Assembly (NCBI GenBank): GCA_017511325.1
Contig: JAFWKS010000097.1
Coordinates: 1 to 5,618 of the forward strand
Direction of reading: 5' to 3'
Length of the DNA stretch: 5,618 nt
DNA from: Erysipelotrichaceae bacterium
Lineage (GTDB): Bacteria > Bacillota_I > Bacilli_A > Erysipelotrichales > Erysipelotrichaceae
Both the position numbers and the translations under genes were made by a program. Positions within the stretch are counted from its first letter, which is position 1; every line of letters starts with the position of its first letter. Of the stretch, positions 5,342 to 5,618 are shown piece after piece. A model generated the notes under the pieces. That model saw only the letters and a program-made list of their open reading frames with translations, was not told the DNA's origin and ran no database searches.

Positions 5342-5618
5342 ATGAAAAAAATCGTCAGTGAAGACCTGTTGAAATTCAATTTCATTTCAGGCCTTTCTTT
5401 TAACCCAAAAGGCGACCATTATGCCTATACAGTTTCAAGATCTTCAAAAGATCAGGACAGCTATGATTCAAAACTCTATATCGACAAGAAACTGTACAAA
5501 GAAGACAGGTCTGTCTCTTGCCTTGGCTGGTATGATGACCATAACCTTATCATTACTATCAAATCTAAAAACAAATCAGTATTCAACACCTATTATCTTC
5601 TTGATATAAGGACAATTA
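5342..5618 (+). CDS. Probable S9-family peptidase, N-terminal part (runs off the window)
   Basis: The first 92 codons are present and the gene continues past the right edge. The ATG follows a very strong ribosome site (AGGGGGAGA, 5328-5336) and begins 15 nt after the regulator's stop, so the two genes are probably co-transcribed. The protein starts MKKIVSEDLLKFNFISGLSF, then NPKGDHYAYTVSR, and later CLGWYDDHNLIITI. The pattern 'F-x-P-x-G-x-x-x-A-Y' followed by short beta-strand repeats resembles the N-terminal beta-propeller of acylaminoacyl/dipeptidyl peptidases of the prolyl oligopeptidase family (S9). There is no signal peptide, so it would act in the cytoplasm. The catalytic Ser-Asp-His part lies outside the window, so the family call rests on the propeller start only. 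A link to sugar metabolism is not evident. Confidence 0.6.
   Translation, partial: MKKIVSEDLLKFNFISGLSFNPKGDHYAYTVSRSSKDQDSYDSKLYIDKKLYKEDRSVSCLGWYDDHNLIITIKSKNKSVFNTYYLLDIRTI

Noticed and set aside
5365..5392. Inverted repeats CCTG/CAGG and GAAAT/ATTTC near the start of the peptidase gene
   Set aside because: Short, interrupted by unequal loops and within coding sequence; consistent with chance in an AT-rich stretch.

Overview
The window holds one carbohydrate-utilisation locus of a low-to-moderate GC Firmicute. Evidence for the group is the strong AGGAGG-type ribosome sites, AGA/AGG arginine codons, a CcpA-type cre box and a beta-glucoside-family PTS. The proteins give an impression of an Erysipelotrichia-like gut or oral organism, but that placement is a guess.

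Minus strand, in transcription order (right to left): a GH1 6-phospho-beta-glycosidase (4366-2840), a beta-glucoside-family PTS EIIBC permease without its own EIIA domain (2800-1418), a histidine-phosphatase-superfamily protein (1326-670), and a stand-alone EIIA of the glucose family (668-165). An intrinsic terminator follows at 114-141. A perfect 13-bp-arm hairpin lies in the 91-nt gap between EIIBC and the phosphatase. The permease and EIIA should import and phosphorylate a beta-glucoside or related disaccharide, and the GH1 enzyme should cleave the phosphorylated product inside the cell. The phosphatase's substrate is unknown.

The divergent control region (4367-4486) is compact. It has a TATAAT -10 for the bgl genes, a perfect-consensus cre box directly upstream of that -10, three copies of TTGATACC in alternating orientation on one helical face, and an extended -10 (TGTTACAAT) seven bases before the ATG of the divergent regulator. 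The regulator is an RpiR-type HTH-SIS protein (4487-5326). It lacks a Shine-Dalgarno sequence and is probably translated from a leaderless mRNA. The repeats lie over its own promoter but upstream of the bgl promoter, which would suit a self-repressing regulator that activates the bgl genes.

Plus strand, after the regulator: 15 nt downstream, the first 92 codons of a probable S9-family (prolyl-oligopeptidase-like) peptidase run off the window. At the far left (1-113) no gene can be supported. That stretch has overlapping inverted repeats ending in a T-run on the minus strand, resembling a weak terminator or attenuator.

I see no insertion sequence, CRISPR array, tRNA or rRNA. The window looks like an ordinary sugar-PTS locus with unusual details (split EIIA, embedded phosphatase, RpiR control in place of BglG-type antitermination, likely leaderless genes) rather than a wholly new system.
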